Below are positions 18,781-29,086 of a DNA stretch of 64,000 bases, piece after piece. The translations under genes and the position numbers were made by a program. This DNA is from Rhodoplanes serenus. GTDB taxonomy: Bacteria > Pseudomonadota > Alphaproteobacteria > Rhizobiales > Xanthobacteraceae. The notes beneath the pieces are model-generated. The model searched no databases and was not told the origin of the DNA. It was given only the letters and a program-made list of their open reading frames with translations. The stretch spans positions 1 through 64,000 of the forward strand of contig CAMDFO010000009.1 of the NCBI GenBank assembly GCA_945897515.1, read 5' to 3'. Numbering within the stretch: position 1 is the stretch's first letter; each line of letters begins with the position of its first letter.

Positions 18781-18815
18781 GCTGGGGGCGATGAATCAAC
18801 TCATTCGCCCCCAGC
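18781..18815 (+). promoter_or_regulatory. Strong hairpin covering the start of the molybdopterin oxidoreductase gene
   Basis: Perfect 11-bp GC-rich arms (18781-18791 and 18805-18815) pair across a 13-base loop. The left arm contains the GGGGGCG that would serve as ribosome site and the A of the ATG at 18791. No T-tract follows, so a simple terminator is unlikely on the plus strand. It could hide the translation start, or show that the true start is the in-frame GTG at 18836. Confidence 0.55.
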
Positions 18816-20929
18816 CCAAGCCTACGACTAAGCCTGTGATCCGGGTCGCGGTCTCCGCTTGTCCGCACGACTGTCCTTCGACCTGCGCGCTTGAGGTCGA
18901 GGTGCTGGATTCGCACACCATCGGGCGGGTGCGCGGGGCTTCCGACAACGATTACACGGCGGGCGTGATCTGCGCCAAGGTCGCGCGTTACGCCGAACGC
19001 GTTCACCATCCCGACCGCCTGACTCGGCCGCTGATCCGCAAGGGCGCCAAGGGCTCGGGTTCGTTCGAGCCGGTCTCCTGGGATGCCGCGCTCGACCTGG
19101 TCGCCGAGAAATTCCTGGCCGCGGAAGCGCAGCACGGCGCAGAAGCCGTGTGGCCCTATTACTACGCCGGCACCATGGGGCTGGTGATGCGCGACGGCAT
19201 CCACCGGCTGCGCCACGCCAAGAAATACTCCGGCTTCCATTCCACCATCTGCGTCAACGCGTCCTACACCGGCTTCGCCGCCGGCACCGGCAAGATCGCC
19301 GGGCCCGACCCGCGCGAGATGGCGAAATCCGATCTGGTGGTGATCTGGGGCACCAATCCGGTGAACACCCAGGTCAACGTGATGACCCACGCGGTGCGCG
19401 CCCGGAAAGAACGCGGCGCCAAGGTGGTCGCGGTCGATGTCTATCAGAATGGCACGATGGAGCAGGCCGATCTCGCGGTGCTGGTGAAGCCCGGTACCGA
19501 CGGCGCGCTGGCCTGCGCGGTGATGCATTGCCTGTTCCGCGACGGCAAGGCGGACTGGGACTATCTCGACAGGTACACCGACGCGCCGCGCGAGCTGGAA
19601 GCGCATGTGCGTACCCGCGGACCGGATTGGGCGTCCGTCATTACCGGATGTCCGGTGGAAACGATCGAGGAGTTCGCCCGGCTGGTCGGCTCGACCAAAC
19701 GCGCCTATTTCCGGCTCGGCTACGGCTTCGCGCGCTCGCGCAATGGCCCGGTCAACATGCACGCCGCCAGTTGCATCCCGGCGGTCACCGGCGCGTGGCT
19801 GCACGAAGGCGGCGGGGCCTTCCACAACAACGCCGACATCTATCACTGGAACAAGTCGATGATCGAAGGCAGCGACGTGCGCGACGGCACGGTGCGCATG
19901 CTCGACCAGTCGCGTATCGGCGCCATTCTGTGCGGCGACGAGAAATCGCTCGCAGGCGGCCCGCCGGTCACGGCCTTGCTCATTCAGAACACCAATCCGG
20001 TCTCGGTGTGCCCGGATCAGGAATTGGTCAAGCGCGGCTTCGCGCGCGAGGACCTGTTCACCTGCGTGCACGAGCAGTTCATGACAGAGACCGCGCGGAT
20101 GGCCGATGTCGTGCTGCCCGCGACCATGTTCCTGGAGCACGACGACGTCTACCAGGGCGGTGGTCACCAATACATTCTGCTGGGCGGCAAGGCGATCGAG
20201 CCGTTGGGCGAATGCCGATCGAACCACGAGGTGATTTGCGGACTGGCCGAACGTGTCGGCGCGCAGCATCCGGGGTTCGAGATGACGGCGCGCGAGCTGA
20301 TCGATTGGACGCTGCAGAAATCAGGCTGGGGCACGCTGGAGCGGCTCGAGCGCGAAAAATGGATCGACTGCCAGCCGGACTTCGACACCGCCCATTACGT
20401 GAAAGGCTTCGCATATCCGGACGGCAAGTTCCGCTTCAAGCCGGACTGGCCGAGAGTGCCGTTCCGCAGCGCCTATCCCGCCGGTCCGGTTGAAGCGATG
20501 CCGAAGCTGCCGGATCACTGGCCCATCATCGAGGAAGCCGACGACGCGCACCCGTTCCGGCTGGCGACCTCGCCGTCACGCGGCTTCCTCAATTCGACCT
20601 TCAACGAGACAGCCAGCTCGCGAAAGGTCCAAGGCGGCCGCCCGACCGTGATGATCCATCCCGACGATGCGGCGCGGCTTGCCATCGCCGATGGAGACGC
20701 AGTGCTCCTCGGCAACACGCGCGGGCAAGTGTATCTGCATGCCAAGCTGTTCGACGGCGTGCGCAAAGGCGTGCTGATTGCGGAATCGATCTGGCCGAAC
20801 GACGCCTATCCCGACGGCCGCGGCATCAACACGATCACCGGCGCCGACGCCATCGCGCCCTATGGCGGCGCGGCATTCCACGACAACAAGGTCTGGATCA
20901 GGCCGGCGATGGCTTCAGCTTCGGCTTGA
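18791..20929 (+). CDS. Molybdopterin-dependent oxidoreductase (DMSO reductase superfamily)
   Basis: A 712-residue catalytic subunit of the DMSO-reductase superfamily. Residues 24-32 (CPHDCPSTC) plus Cys61 form an N-terminal [4Fe-4S] site; domains for two pyranopterin cofactors follow (WGTNPVNTQ, then a C-terminal molydopterin-dinucleotide-binding domain with VMIHPDDAARLAI). At the usual metal-ligand position VNASYTGFAAG offers Ser rather than Cys. No signal peptide is seen, so it should be cytoplasmic. No partner subunit or chaperone is adjacent. Substrate is unknown. The 3' end overlaps the convergent purN by 15 bases. Confidence 0.9.
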   Translation: MNQLIRPQPKPTTKPVIRVAVSACPHDCPSTCALEVEVLDSHTIGRVRGASDNDYTAGVICAKVARYAERVHHPDRLTRPLIRKGAKGSGSFEPVSWDAALDLVAEKFLAAEAQHGAEAVWPYYYAGTMGLVMRDGIHRLRHAKKYSGFHSTICVNASYTGFAAGTGKIAGPDPREMAKSDLVVIWGTNPVNTQVNVMTHAVRARKERGAKVVAVDVYQNGTMEQADLAVLVKPGTDGALACAVMHCLFRDGKADWDYLDRYTDAPRELEAHVRTRGPDWASVITGCPVETIEEFARLVGSTKRAYFRLGYGFARSRNGPVNMHAASCIPAVTGAWLHEGGGAFHNNADIYHWNKSMIEGSDVRDGTVRMLDQSRIGAILCGDEKSLAGGPPVTALLIQNTNPVSVCPDQELVKRGFAREDLFTCVHEQFMTETARMADVVLPATMFLEHDDVYQGGGHQYILLGGKAIEPLGECRSNHEVICGLAERVGAQHPGFEMTARELIDWTLQKSGWGTLERLEREKWIDCQPDFDTAHYVKGFAYPDGKFRFKPDWPRVPFRSAYPAGPVEAMPKLPDHWPIIEEADDAHPFRLATSPSRGFLNSTFNETASSRKVQGGRPTVMIHPDDAARLAIADGDAVLLGNTRGQVYLHAKLFDGVRKGVLIAESIWPNDAYPDGRGINTITGADAIAPYGGAAFHDNKVWIRPAMASASA

Positions 20930-21568
20930 TGCGGGCACGCCTTGCGGCATTGCCATGCCGTCGATCCAGCAGATGCCATCGACGATGCGCACGCGATCCT
21001 CGGCGACCAGCTTGAGCGCCAACGGATAGATTTCGTGCTCGACCGTCAGCACGCGCGCGGCGAGCGTTTGCTCGGTGTCGCCGGCGGCGATTGCAACGGC
21101 GCCCTGCGTAATGATCGGGCCCGAATCCATCTCTGGCACCACGAAATGAACCGTCGCGCCATGCTGCTTGGCGCCGGCAGCGAGCGCCCGTGCGTGGGTA
21201 TCGAGCCCTTTGAACGCCGGCAGAAGTGCCGGGTGGATGTTCAGGAGCCGCCCCTCCCACTGTGCAATGAACCAGGGCGTCAGCAGCCGCATAAAGCCCG
21301 CGAGACAGACGATGTCGATCCGACGTGCCACGATCTCAGCCTGCATCGCGCGCTCGAAGGCCTCGCGGTCCTTGCCGAAGGTCCGGTGATCGACCACGGC
21401 GGTGGCGATGCCGGCTGAACGCGCGTGCGAGAGTCCCTGAGCTGTCGGATCGTTCGAAAGAACCAATGCAATCTCGGCCGGATAGCTTTGGTCTTTCGCG
21501 GCCTCGATCAGCGCCACCATGTTGGAGCCGCGGCCGGAGATCAGGACGGCGACGCGCTTGCGAGCCAT
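20915..21568 (-). CDS. purN: Phosphoribosylglycinamide formyltransferase PurN
   Basis: PurN transfers a formyl group from 10-formyl-tetrahydrofolate to GAR in step three of purine synthesis. The 217-residue protein has the phosphate loop LISGRGSNM, the catalytic NIHPALLPAFKG (Asn and His) and HFVVPEMDSGPII (Asp). It follows purM by 24 bases in the same direction, the standard purMN operon. The C-terminal codons overlap the end of the convergent molybdoenzyme gene. Confidence 0.96.
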   Translation of the reverse strand: MARKRVAVLISGRGSNMVALIEAAKDQSYPAEIALVLSNDPTAQGLSHARSAGIATAVVDHRTFGKDREAFERAMQAEIVARRIDIVCLAGFMRLLTPWFIAQWEGRLLNIHPALLPAFKGLDTHARALAAGAKQHGATVHFVVPEMDSGPIITQGAVAIAAGDTEQTLAARVLTVEHEIYPLALKLVAEDRVRIVDGICWIDGMAMPQGVPASSRS

Positions 21569-21592
21569 GGCGAACCTTGGGAGGCTTGAGCC

Positions 21593-22657
21593 CTAGATGT
21601 CGAGGCGGCCTGAATAGATCACGCGCGGGGCGCCTTCCGCAGCATCCACGAGTTCGCCAAGCCGCACCACCGTTTCGCCTTGGCGCGTCAGCACGGCAGA
21701 GACCGCATCGGCCGAAGCCGGATCGACAACGACGATCATGCCGATCCCGCAGTTGAAGGTCCGCAGCATCTCGGTCTCGGCGATGTTGCCGGTCTGCGCC
21801 AGCCATTTGAAGATCGGCAGCACCGGAACGCGGGCGAGGTCAACACGCGCCCCGAGCCCGTCGGGCAGCACGCGTGGAATGTTATCGGGAAATCCGCCGC
21901 CGGTGAGGTGGGCGAGCGCCTTCACCGCCTTGGTTTCGCGGATCGCCGCGAGGCATGACTTGACGTAGATCCGGGTCGGGATGAGCGCGGCCTCGCCGAG
22001 CGTGCGACTGTTGTCGAAGGGGGCGCGCGCGTTCCAGGGCACGCCGGACATCTCGACCACCTTGCGCAACAGCGAGAAGCCGTTGGAATGCACGCCGGAG
22101 GACGCAATGCCGAGCAGCACGTCGCCCGCGCGGATATCCTTGGTAGGCAGGATCGTGCCGCGTTCGGCAGCGCCAACCGCAAAGCCCGCGAGGTCGTAGT
22201 CGCCGGCCTGATAGAGGCCGGGCATTTCCGCAGTCTCGCCGCCGATCAGCGCGCAGCCGGCCTGCCGGCAGCCTTGCGCGACGCCCGCGACCACCGCCGC
22301 TCCGACCTCGGGCTCGAGCTTGCCGCAGGCGAAGTAGTCTAGGAAGAACAACGGCTCGGCGCCCTGGACCACCAGATCGTTGACCGACATGGCGACCAGA
22401 TCGATGCCGATGGTTCCGTGTCTGCCGGTCTCGATTGCGATCTTGACCTTGGTGCCGACGCCGTCGGTGGCGGCGACCAGCACCGGGTCGGTGAAACCCG
22501 CGCGCTTCAGGTCGAACAGGCCGCCGAAACCGCCGATCTCGGCGTCCGCGCCGGCGCGTGCGGTGGCTTTCACCAGCGGCTTGATGAGGTCCACCATCCG
22601 GTTGCCGGCGTCGATATCGACGCCGGAATCCGCATAGGTGAGGCGGCTTTTCGTCAT
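21593..22657 (-). CDS. purM: Phosphoribosylformylglycinamidine cyclo-ligase (AIR synthetase) PurM
   Basis: PurM closes the imidazole ring to give aminoimidazole ribonucleotide, using ATP. The 354-residue sequence has [18 protein letters not shown] at the N-terminus, [41 protein letters not shown] and [12 protein letters not shown], all canonical. It is the first gene of the purM-purN operon and diverges from the phosphatidyltransferase gene, leaving 122 bases for both promoters. Confidence 0.97.
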   Translation of the reverse strand: MTKSRLTYADSGVDIDAGNRMVDLIKPLVKATARAGADAEIGGFGGLFDLKRAGFTDPVLVAATDGVGTKVKIAIETGRHGTIGIDLVAMSVNDLVVQGAEPLFFLDYFACGKLEPEVGAAVVAGVAQGCRQAGCALIGGETAEMPGLYQAGDYDLAGFAVGAAERGTILPTKDIRAGDVLLGIASSGVHSNGFSLLRKVVEMSGVPWNARAPFDNSRTLGEAALIPTRIYVKSCLAAIRETKAVKALAHLTGGGFPDNIPRVLPDGLGARVDLARVPVLPIFKWLAQTGNIAETEMLRTFNCGIGMIVVVDPASADAVSAVLTRQGETVVRLGELVDAAEGAPRVIYSGRLDI

Positions 22658-22779
22658 GCCCCGTCGTTACGTCGGAATCGAAGCGTGTGCAATGGCTTGA
22701 TCCCCGTTATACTCTGCCGGAATAAGCGAACGCGCCGGACCCGCTGGGGGCAGAGGCGCGCGCCGGCTGGGGCCTGAAG

Positions 22780-23319
22780 TTGAGTATTCCGAACCTTATT
22801 ACGCTGGCGCGTATCCTGCTCGTGCCGGTTGTCGTGTGGTCCATCGCTGCGGGCCGGATGAACCTGGCGTTCCTGCTGTTCCTGGTCGCGGCGGTCAGCG
22901 ACGCCGTGGACGGGTTCCTGGCCAAGCGGTTCGGCATGAAAACCGAACTGGGCGCCTATCTCGATCCGCTTGCCGACAAGGTCCTGATCGTCTCGATCTA
23001 CGTGACGCTCGGCGTGACAGGCGTGATTCCGCTCTGGATCGTCATCCTGGTGGTGTCTCGCGACATCATGATCGTGGGCGCCATCATGCTGTCATGGCTG
23101 ATCGACCGGCCGGTCTCCATCAAGCCCCACGTGGTCTCCAAGGCGAACACTGCGGCTCAGATCCTGTTCGCGTGTCTGGTACTGGCGTCCCATGGCTATG
23201 GCTTCAGCGCCGAGCCGGTGTTGACACTGGTGATGGTCCTGGTCGCCGTCTTGACCTTGCTCTCCGTCGCCCTCTATGTCGCCGAATGGGTACGCCACAT
23301 GAATTCGACCGAAGCCTGA
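22780..23319 (+). CDS. CDP-alcohol phosphatidyltransferase (PgsA-like)
   Basis: A 179-residue membrane enzyme that moves a phosphatidyl group from CDP-diacylglycerol to an alcohol; PgsA makes phosphatidylglycerol-phosphate. The catalytic motif runs through DAVDGFLAKRFG and ELGAYLDPLADK; all Asp are present but the usual Arg after Ala is Lys. About five or six hydrophobic helices are visible. A short version like this often occurs next to an AI-2E-type permease and hdaA in rhizobia, so it may be a second, accessory paralogue. The start is TTG at 22780; no better ATG precedes the conserved IPNLITLAR. Confidence 0.85.
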   Translation: MSIPNLITLARILLVPVVVWSIAAGRMNLAFLLFLVAAVSDAVDGFLAKRFGMKTELGAYLDPLADKVLIVSIYVTLGVTGVIPLWIVILVVSRDIMIVGAIMLSWLIDRPVSIKPHVVSKANTAAQILFACLVLASHGYGFSAEPVLTLVMVLVAVLTLLSVALYVAEWVRHMNSTEA

Positions 23320-23362
23320 GATCGAGGCGTCCCGCCCGGATCCGGCGATACGGGGCGTTCCG

Positions 23363-24430
23363 ATGACGTTCGAGTGGCAGGTCAAGTTCTGGGTCGCCTT
23401 CTTTGCCATTTTGGCTTTGGCGCTGTGGCTGCTCGGCGGGGTCCTGCTGCCGTTCGTAGCCGGTATGGCACTGGCTTATGTGCTCAATCCGCTGGCGGAT
23501 CGCCTTGAACGCCATGGTATGCCGCGGTGGATCGCGGCGCTCGCCGTCGTCACCCTGGTCGTGATGGTGTTCGTGCTGCTTATCCTGGTGATTGCACCGG
23601 TCATCGGCGCGCAGCTTGCAGCCTTCATCGAGAATCTCCCGCGCTACATCAGTGGCTTGCAGACGTTCGTAACCGACCCGAGCCGGCCATGGCTCAACAG
23701 GCTGGTGGGCGAAAGTTTTGTCGGCTCCGACAAAACGGTCGGAGAAATCATGACGCAAGGCGCCGGTGTTGCGACCAAGTTCCTCGGATCGCTGTGGTCG
23801 GGTGGGCAGGCGGTGATCTCGATCTTGTCGCTCCTGGTCATCACACCCGTTGTGGCGTTCTATTTCATCGCTGACTGGCCGCGGATCATCGCTGCAGGGG
23901 ACCGGCTGGTGCCGCTGCATCAGCGCGACACCGTCCGCAGGCTGGCGCGGGAAGCCGACGTCGCCATCGCGGGTTTCGTGCGCGGTCAGACGATGGTGTG
24001 TCTCATTCTCGGGCTGTTCTACGCGCTGGCGCTTTCGCTCGCGGGTCTCAACTTCGGTCTGCTGATCGGGCTTGTGTCCGGGCTCATCGGCTTCATCCCC
24101 TATGTCGGCTCGATTACCGGTCTCGTGCTTTCGGTCGGAGTGGCGCTGGCGCAGTTCTGGCCCGACTGGATCTGGGTCGGCGTCATCCTCGGAATTTTCG
24201 TGTTCGGTCAGTTCATCGAAGGCAATATCCTGATGCCGAAGCTGGTGGGCGACAGCGCCGGTCTGCACCCGCTGTGGCTGATGTTTGCGCTGTTCGCGTT
24301 CGGCTATCTGTTCGGGTTCGTGGGCTTGCTGCTGGCCGTGCCGATGGCGGCTGCAATCGGCGTGCTGGTGCGCTTCACGCTCCGCCGCTATCTCGAAAGC
24401 CGGCTCTACACCGGCGAAGAGCCGCGCTGA
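23363..24430 (+). CDS. AI-2E family transporter (PerM/UPF0118)
   Basis: A 355-residue integral membrane protein with about eight helices of the PerM/UPF0118 (AI-2E exporter) family. Typical landmarks are the N-terminal FVAGMALAYVLNPLADRLER, the amphipathic central region, and the C-terminal FIPYVGSITGL, FIEGNILMPKLVG and LHPLWLMFALFAFG. Members export autoinducer-2 or act in Na+/H+ antiport; the actual cargo cannot be inferred. It lies 43 bases after the phosphatidyltransferase gene and two bases before hdaA, so the three probably form an operon. Confidence 0.9.
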   Translation: MTFEWQVKFWVAFFAILALALWLLGGVLLPFVAGMALAYVLNPLADRLERHGMPRWIAALAVVTLVVMVFVLLILVIAPVIGAQLAAFIENLPRYISGLQTFVTDPSRPWLNRLVGESFVGSDKTVGEIMTQGAGVATKFLGSLWSGGQAVISILSLLVITPVVAFYFIADWPRIIAAGDRLVPLHQRDTVRRLAREADVAIAGFVRGQTMVCLILGLFYALALSLAGLNFGLLIGLVSGLIGFIPYVGSITGLVLSVGVALAQFWPDWIWVGVILGIFVFGQFIEGNILMPKLVGDSAGLHPLWLMFALFAFGYLFGFVGLLLAVPMAAAIGVLVRFTLRRYLESRLYTGEEPR

Positions 24431-24432
24431 CC

Positions 24433-25131
24433 ATGTCCCGCGCCGGCATCAGTTCGACCGTCATGCAGCAACCTCGGCAACTCGCGTTTGCGCTCGGTCA
24501 TGCCGAAAGCTTTGCGCGCGAGGATTTCCTCGCGGGGCCGTCCAACGACGCGGCGCTCGCCCTGATCGAGCGGTGGCCGGACTGGCCGAACCGCATGATG
24601 CTGCTCGTGGGACCGGAAGGCTCCGGCAAAAGCCATCTCGCGGCGATCTGGGCGCAGGCGGCAGGCGCCCGGTTCGCGTCGGCGCGTGCGCTTGAAGGCG
24701 CCAATCTTCCTGGTGCGCTGGTCACCGGAGCACTGGTGGTGGAGGATTTTGCGGAGGCGCGTTTCGACGAACGGACCCTGTTCCATCTCGTCAATTTGGT
24801 GCGCGAAGAAGGTGCTTTCGTTTTGGCGACCGCACGCACGCCCCCCGCCGGCTGGATAACAGCTATCCCCGATCTCGCATCGCGCCTTCGGGCGTTGCCG
24901 GTGGTCCAGCTTGCTGGACCGGACGACGCCCTGTTACGCGCCGTGATCGTCAAGCTGTTCGCCGACCGCCAACTCACGGTCGAGGAGAGTCTGATTGCTT
25001 ACTTGGCCACACGCATCGAGCGCTCTTTCGCTGCTGCACGCGCCGCGGTCGATGCTCTTGACCGAGAAGCCCTGCGGTCCAAGCGCCCGGTGACCCGCGC
25101 ACTTGCCGGGGAGCTATTTCGCCAGCCTTGA
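24433..25131 (+). CDS. hdaA: DnaA regulatory inactivator HdaA (Hda family)
   Basis: A 232-residue AAA+ protein like the DnaA ATPase core but without a DNA-binding domain. Near the N-terminus PRQLAFALGH resembles the clamp-binding motif that ties Hda to the polymerase sliding clamp; Walker A is GPEGSGKSHL; ALVVEDF is a Walker-B-like segment and SRLRALPVVQL the sensor region. Hda/HdaA stimulates ATP hydrolysis by DnaA after initiation and so prevents re-replication. Neighbours match the alphaproteobacterial hdaA-ppk-ppx order. The ATG at 24463 is an alternative start closer to the clamp motif. Confidence 0.92.
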   Translation: MSRAGISSTVMQQPRQLAFALGHAESFAREDFLAGPSNDAALALIERWPDWPNRMMLLVGPEGSGKSHLAAIWAQAAGARFASARALEGANLPGALVTGALVVEDFAEARFDERTLFHLVNLVREEGAFVLATARTPPAGWITAIPDLASRLRALPVVQLAGPDDALLRAVIVKLFADRQLTVEESLIAYLATRIERSFAAARAAVDALDREALRSKRPVTRALAGELFRQP

Positions 25132-25218
25132 CGTTGTCCCCCGGACGGCGCGTCATGTCATCGAGCCGTCATGAAAGGCGGCCATCAATGCGCTCCTCGT
25201 TTTCATATTCCGGTTCCC

Positions 25219-27441
25219 ATGGCTGATCGCAGCCAAGCTAATGTTTTGACAGAAGAAACTAGCACCGCCCCGGCGCGGGAAGTAGCCGCGCGTCCGTCCA
25301 CAGAGCCCAGCCTGTCGGAGAGTCCTGAGCGTTTTATCAATCGTGAGTTGTCCTGGTTGCACTTCAACCGCCGAGTCCTGGAGGAGTCGGCCAACGAGGG
25401 GCATCCGCTTCTGGAGCGGCTGTGCTTTCTGTCGATCTCGGCCAACAACCTCGACGAATTCTTCATGGTTCGGGTCGCGGGCCTCAAGGGCCAGGTGCGC
25501 GCCGGCATCACCTCCAAAAGCCCGGACGGGCTGACGCCGGTCGAGCAGCTATCGCGCATCACCGAAATGGTCGCGGTGCTTGCCAGCGACCAGCAGGGCC
25601 AATGGCGACAGTTGCGCACCGCGCTGGCCGACAAGGGAATCGTCCTGGTGGACGGCTCCGACGTGAAGAAAACCGAACGGGCCTGGCTGGAAGATTACTT
25701 CCTCCGCCACATCTTTCTGGTTCTCACGCCTCTTGCGATCGACCCGGCGCATCCGTTCCCGTTCATTCCCAATCTCGGCTTCACCATCGCGCTTCAACTG
25801 GCCCGCGTCGGGGACGGCCGAGCGATGAATGCCTTGATCCGTGTTCCCAACAAAGTCGAGCGGTTCATCTGCCTGCCGCCGGCCGCCGATGGCGGCACGA
25901 CGCGGGCAATCACCCTCGAACAGGCCACGGGTCTGTTCATCGGGAGGCTGTTTCCCGGCTACACCGTCAAAGGCCAAGGCGGCTTCCGGATGATCCGCGA
26001 TTCCGAGATCGAGATCGAGGAAGAGGCCGAGGACCTGGTGCGGTCGTTCGAGACCGTGCTCAAGCGCAGGCGTCGCGGCTCGGTGATCCGACTGGAGCTG
26101 GATGCAACGACGCCCGCCGAGCTGAAACGTTTCGTGCAGCGGGCGCTTGGCGTCGCCGACGACGAAGTGTTCCTGGTCGAGGGCGTGCTGGCGCTCAACG
26201 AGCTTTCGCAGCTGGTCAGCTTCGATCGCCCGGACCTGAAATTCGTGCCGTACAATCCGCGTTTTCCCGAGCGCATCCGCGACCACGGCGGCGACTGTTT
26301 TGCCGCTATCCGCCAGAAGGACCTGATCGTCCATCACCCCTACGAGTCGTTCGACGTGGTGGTGCAGTTCCTCCAGCAGGCTGCGCGCGATCCGGAAGTC
26401 GTCGCCATCAAACAGACGCTCTACCGCACCTCGGCGGAGTCGCCGATCGTGAAACAATTGATCGAAGCCGCCGAGGCCGGCAAATCGGTCACCGCGCTGG
26501 TCGAGCTCAAGGCTCGGTTCGACGAGGAAGCCAACATCCGCTGGGCGCGCGATTTGGAGCGCGCAGGCGTGCAGGTGGTTTACGGGTTCATCGAACTGAA
26601 GACCCATGCCAAGCTCTCGATGGTCGTGCGTCGCGAGGGCGGGGCGCTCGCGACTTATGTCCACGTCGGCACCGGCAACTATCACCCGGTCACCGCGCGA
26701 ATTTACACCGACCTGTCGTTCTTCACCGCGGATTCCGTGGTGGCGCGCGATGTCGGCCGCATCTTCAATTACATTACGGGTTATGCGGAGCCGGCCGAGC
26801 TGGAAAAAATGGCGGTTTCGCCCGTCAGCCTGCGCAAGCGCATCTGCGATCACATCGAGCAGGAGATCGCTCATGCCAAAGCCGGGAAGCCGGCGGCGAT
26901 CTGGATGAAGGACAATTCGATCGTCGATCCCGAGATCATCGACATGCTTTATCGGGCGTCAAGTGCGGGCGTTCAGATCGACCTGGTGGTGCGCGGTATC
27001 TGCTGCCTGCGGCCGGGCGTGCCAGGCCTGTCGGACAACATCCGGGTGAAGTCGATCGTCGGTCGTTTCCTCGAACACAGCCGCATCTATTGCTTCGGCG
27101 CCGGTCACGGCCTGCCGCATCCCAAGGCTTCGGTTTACATCTCGTCCGCCGACATCATGCCGCGCAATCTCGATCGTCGGGTCGAAGCGCTCTGTCCCAT
27201 CCTCAATCCGACGGTGCACGAGCAGGTGCTCAATCAGATCATGGCCGCCAATTTCAAGGACAACGAGCAGAGCTGGCGGCTGTTGCCGGACGGCACATCG
27301 GTGCGGATCAAACCCGGCGAAGGCGAAGAGTCGTTCAACGCGCACAAGTATTTCATGACCAATCCCAGTCTCTCAGGCCGGGGAAAATCGCTCAAGGAAT
27401 CGTCGCCACGCAGTCTCACCAGGCGGCCCGAGCGTGGTTAA
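25219..27441 (+). CDS. ppk: Polyphosphate kinase 1
   Basis: Ppk1 reversibly polymerises the gamma-phosphate of ATP into polyphosphate. The 740-residue protein shows the four-domain plan: [19 protein letters not shown] at the N-terminus, [15 protein letters not shown], the catalytic core with [14 protein letters not shown], and the phosphohistidine region [15 protein letters not shown] (His482, probable nucleophile). The C-terminal domain has [11 protein letters not shown] and [15 protein letters not shown]. The start at 25219 (MADRSQ) is chosen over an in-frame ATG at 25171; neither has a good ribosome site. Its stop overlaps the start of ppx. Confidence 0.96.
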   Translation: MADRSQANVLTEETSTAPAREVAARPSTEPSLSESPERFINRELSWLHFNRRVLEESANEGHPLLERLCFLSISANNLDEFFMVRVAGLKGQVRAGITSKSPDGLTPVEQLSRITEMVAVLASDQQGQWRQLRTALADKGIVLVDGSDVKKTERAWLEDYFLRHIFLVLTPLAIDPAHPFPFIPNLGFTIALQLARVGDGRAMNALIRVPNKVERFICLPPAADGGTTRAITLEQATGLFIGRLFPGYTVKGQGGFRMIRDSEIEIEEEAEDLVRSFETVLKRRRRGSVIRLELDATTPAELKRFVQRALGVADDEVFLVEGVLALNELSQLVSFDRPDLKFVPYNPRFPERIRDHGGDCFAAIRQKDLIVHHPYESFDVVVQFLQQAARDPEVVAIKQTLYRTSAESPIVKQLIEAAEAGKSVTALVELKARFDEEANIRWARDLERAGVQVVYGFIELKTHAKLSMVVRREGGALATYVHVGTGNYHPVTARIYTDLSFFTADSVVARDVGRIFNYITGYAEPAELEKMAVSPVSLRKRICDHIEQEIAHAKAGKPAAIWMKDNSIVDPEIIDMLYRASSAGVQIDLVVRGICCLRPGVPGLSDNIRVKSIVGRFLEHSRIYCFGAGHGLPHPKASVYISSADIMPRNLDRRVEALCPILNPTVHEQVLNQIMAANFKDNEQSWRLLPDGTSVRIKPGEGEESFNAHKYFMTNPSLSGRGKSLKESSPRSLTRRPERG

Positions 27442-28963
27442 ACGGCGAAAGCCAGCGGCGCTGTCCGCTCAGGGCCGGCTCGATCACGGGCCGCCGATCG
27501 CGGTGATCGACATCGGCTCGAATTCGATCCGCCTCGTTGTCTACGAGGGTCTGACGCGCAGCCCGACGCCGCTGTTCAATGAGAAAGTGCTGGCAGGGCT
27601 CGGCCGCGAAGTGCAATCGAAAGGCCTCATGCCGCCCGACGCGGTGGCGCACGCGCTGGAGGCGCTCAAGCGATTCCGTGCGCTCTGCGACACGATGCGG
27701 GTCAAGCGATTGTGGGTGCTGGCGACAGCGGCCTGCCGCGATGCCAAGAACGGCAAGGACTTCATCGCCAAGGCGCAACGCATCTGCCGCTCTCGCATCG
27801 ACGTGATTTCCGGCAAACGCGAGGCCAAGCTCACCGCGCTCGGCGTGGTTTCCGGCATTTACCGCCCCGATGGCATTGTCGGCGATCTCGGCGGCGGTTC
27901 GCTGGAACTGGTCGATGTCCACGGCACTCGCATCCAGCGCGGCACGACGCTGCCGCTCGGCGGGCTCGCGCTTCAGGATCGTTCGGGAAAGGCGATCAAG
28001 AAAGCCGAGAAGATCGTCAAGAGTTCGCTCGTGCAGTTGCCGCAACTGAGGTCGGGCAAGGGACGTGTGTTCTATGCCGTAGGCGGCACGTGGCGCTCAT
28101 TGGCGCGGCTGCATATGGCGCAGACCGGTTATCCGCTGCACGTGATGCATGGCTATGTGATCCCTGCCAGGGAGGCGCTGGAGTTTTGCCGGCTGGTGCG
28201 CCGCGTTCACCCCGATACGTTGTCGCAGATCGAAGTGGTGGCGTCCGCCCGGCGACCGCTGCTGCCCTATGCCGCGCTGGTGCTTGAAAACATCATCCGC
28301 AAGGCCAACCCCACCGACGTTGTATTCTCGGCGCTCGGAGTGCGCGAGGGCTTGCTGTATTCGTTGCTCGGCGACGGGGAGCGCAAGAAAGATGCGTTGA
28401 TCGCTGCCGCACAGGACTTGAACGTGCTGCGTTCGCGCTCGCCGCAGCATGGCGAGGAACTGATCGGCTGGACCGATCGGTTCATGAAGTCATCCGGGAT
28501 CGACGAGACCGCCCTGGAACGCCGGCTCCGGCATGCGGCCTGTCTGGTGGCGGACATCGGCTGGCGCGCGCATCCGGATTATCGTGGCGAGCAATCTCTC
28601 AACGTCATCGCGCACGCCGGCATTCTCGGCATCGATCATCCAGGGCGTGCCTTCCTGGCGCTTGCGGTGTTCTTCCGCCACGTCGGGGTCACGCATGACG
28701 AGGAGTTGTCGCCGCGCATTCGCGAACTTGCTTCCACGCGCATGCTCGACCACGCGCGTGTGCTCGGCGCCGCGATGCGGGTGGCCTATCTCGTCTCCGC
28801 CTCGCAGCCGGGCGTGCTGCCTCGCGCACCGCTCAAGGTCGAGCGGCATCGGCTGGTGCTGCGCCTCGAACGCGAAAGCGCGGCTCTCGCCGGCGAGCGC
28901 GTGGTGTCGCGATTGAAGCAGCTTGCGCGACTCATCGGTCGGGAACCGGTGGTCGTCACCTGA
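27434..28963 (+). CDS. ppx: Exopolyphosphatase / guanosine pentaphosphatase (Ppx/GppA family)
   Basis: A 509-residue Ppx/GppA phosphatase of the actin-like ATPase fold. Phosphate loops are visible as [16 protein letters not shown] and [27 protein letters not shown] follows in domain II, and the C-terminal half is an HD-like helical domain. The GTG start at 27434 overlaps the ppk stop by eight bases. With ppk it sets polyphosphate levels, and ppGpp precursors may be another substrate. This length is typical of rhizobial Ppx. Confidence 0.94.
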   Translation: MVKRRKPAALSAQGRLDHGPPIAVIDIGSNSIRLVVYEGLTRSPTPLFNEKVLAGLGREVQSKGLMPPDAVAHALEALKRFRALCDTMRVKRLWVLATAACRDAKNGKDFIAKAQRICRSRIDVISGKREAKLTALGVVSGIYRPDGIVGDLGGGSLELVDVHGTRIQRGTTLPLGGLALQDRSGKAIKKAEKIVKSSLVQLPQLRSGKGRVFYAVGGTWRSLARLHMAQTGYPLHVMHGYVIPAREALEFCRLVRRVHPDTLSQIEVVASARRPLLPYAALVLENIIRKANPTDVVFSALGVREGLLYSLLGDGERKKDALIAAAQDLNVLRSRSPQHGEELIGWTDRFMKSSGIDETALERRLRHAACLVADIGWRAHPDYRGEQSLNVIAHAGILGIDHPGRAFLALAVFFRHVGVTHDEELSPRIRELASTRMLDHARVLGAAMRVAYLVSASQPGVLPRAPLKVERHRLVLRLERESAALAGERVVSRLKQLARLIGREPVVVT

Positions 28964-29086
28964 ACGTCCGTTCAAATTTAATCGACATCGGAGCTTGAAA
29001 AAGCGATCGAGGAACCTCCGCGTGCGCTGAGACGTTCCCTCTCCGATGATCAATCACGGGGCAGTGGCTCTGAGCAGGAGGCAGCT

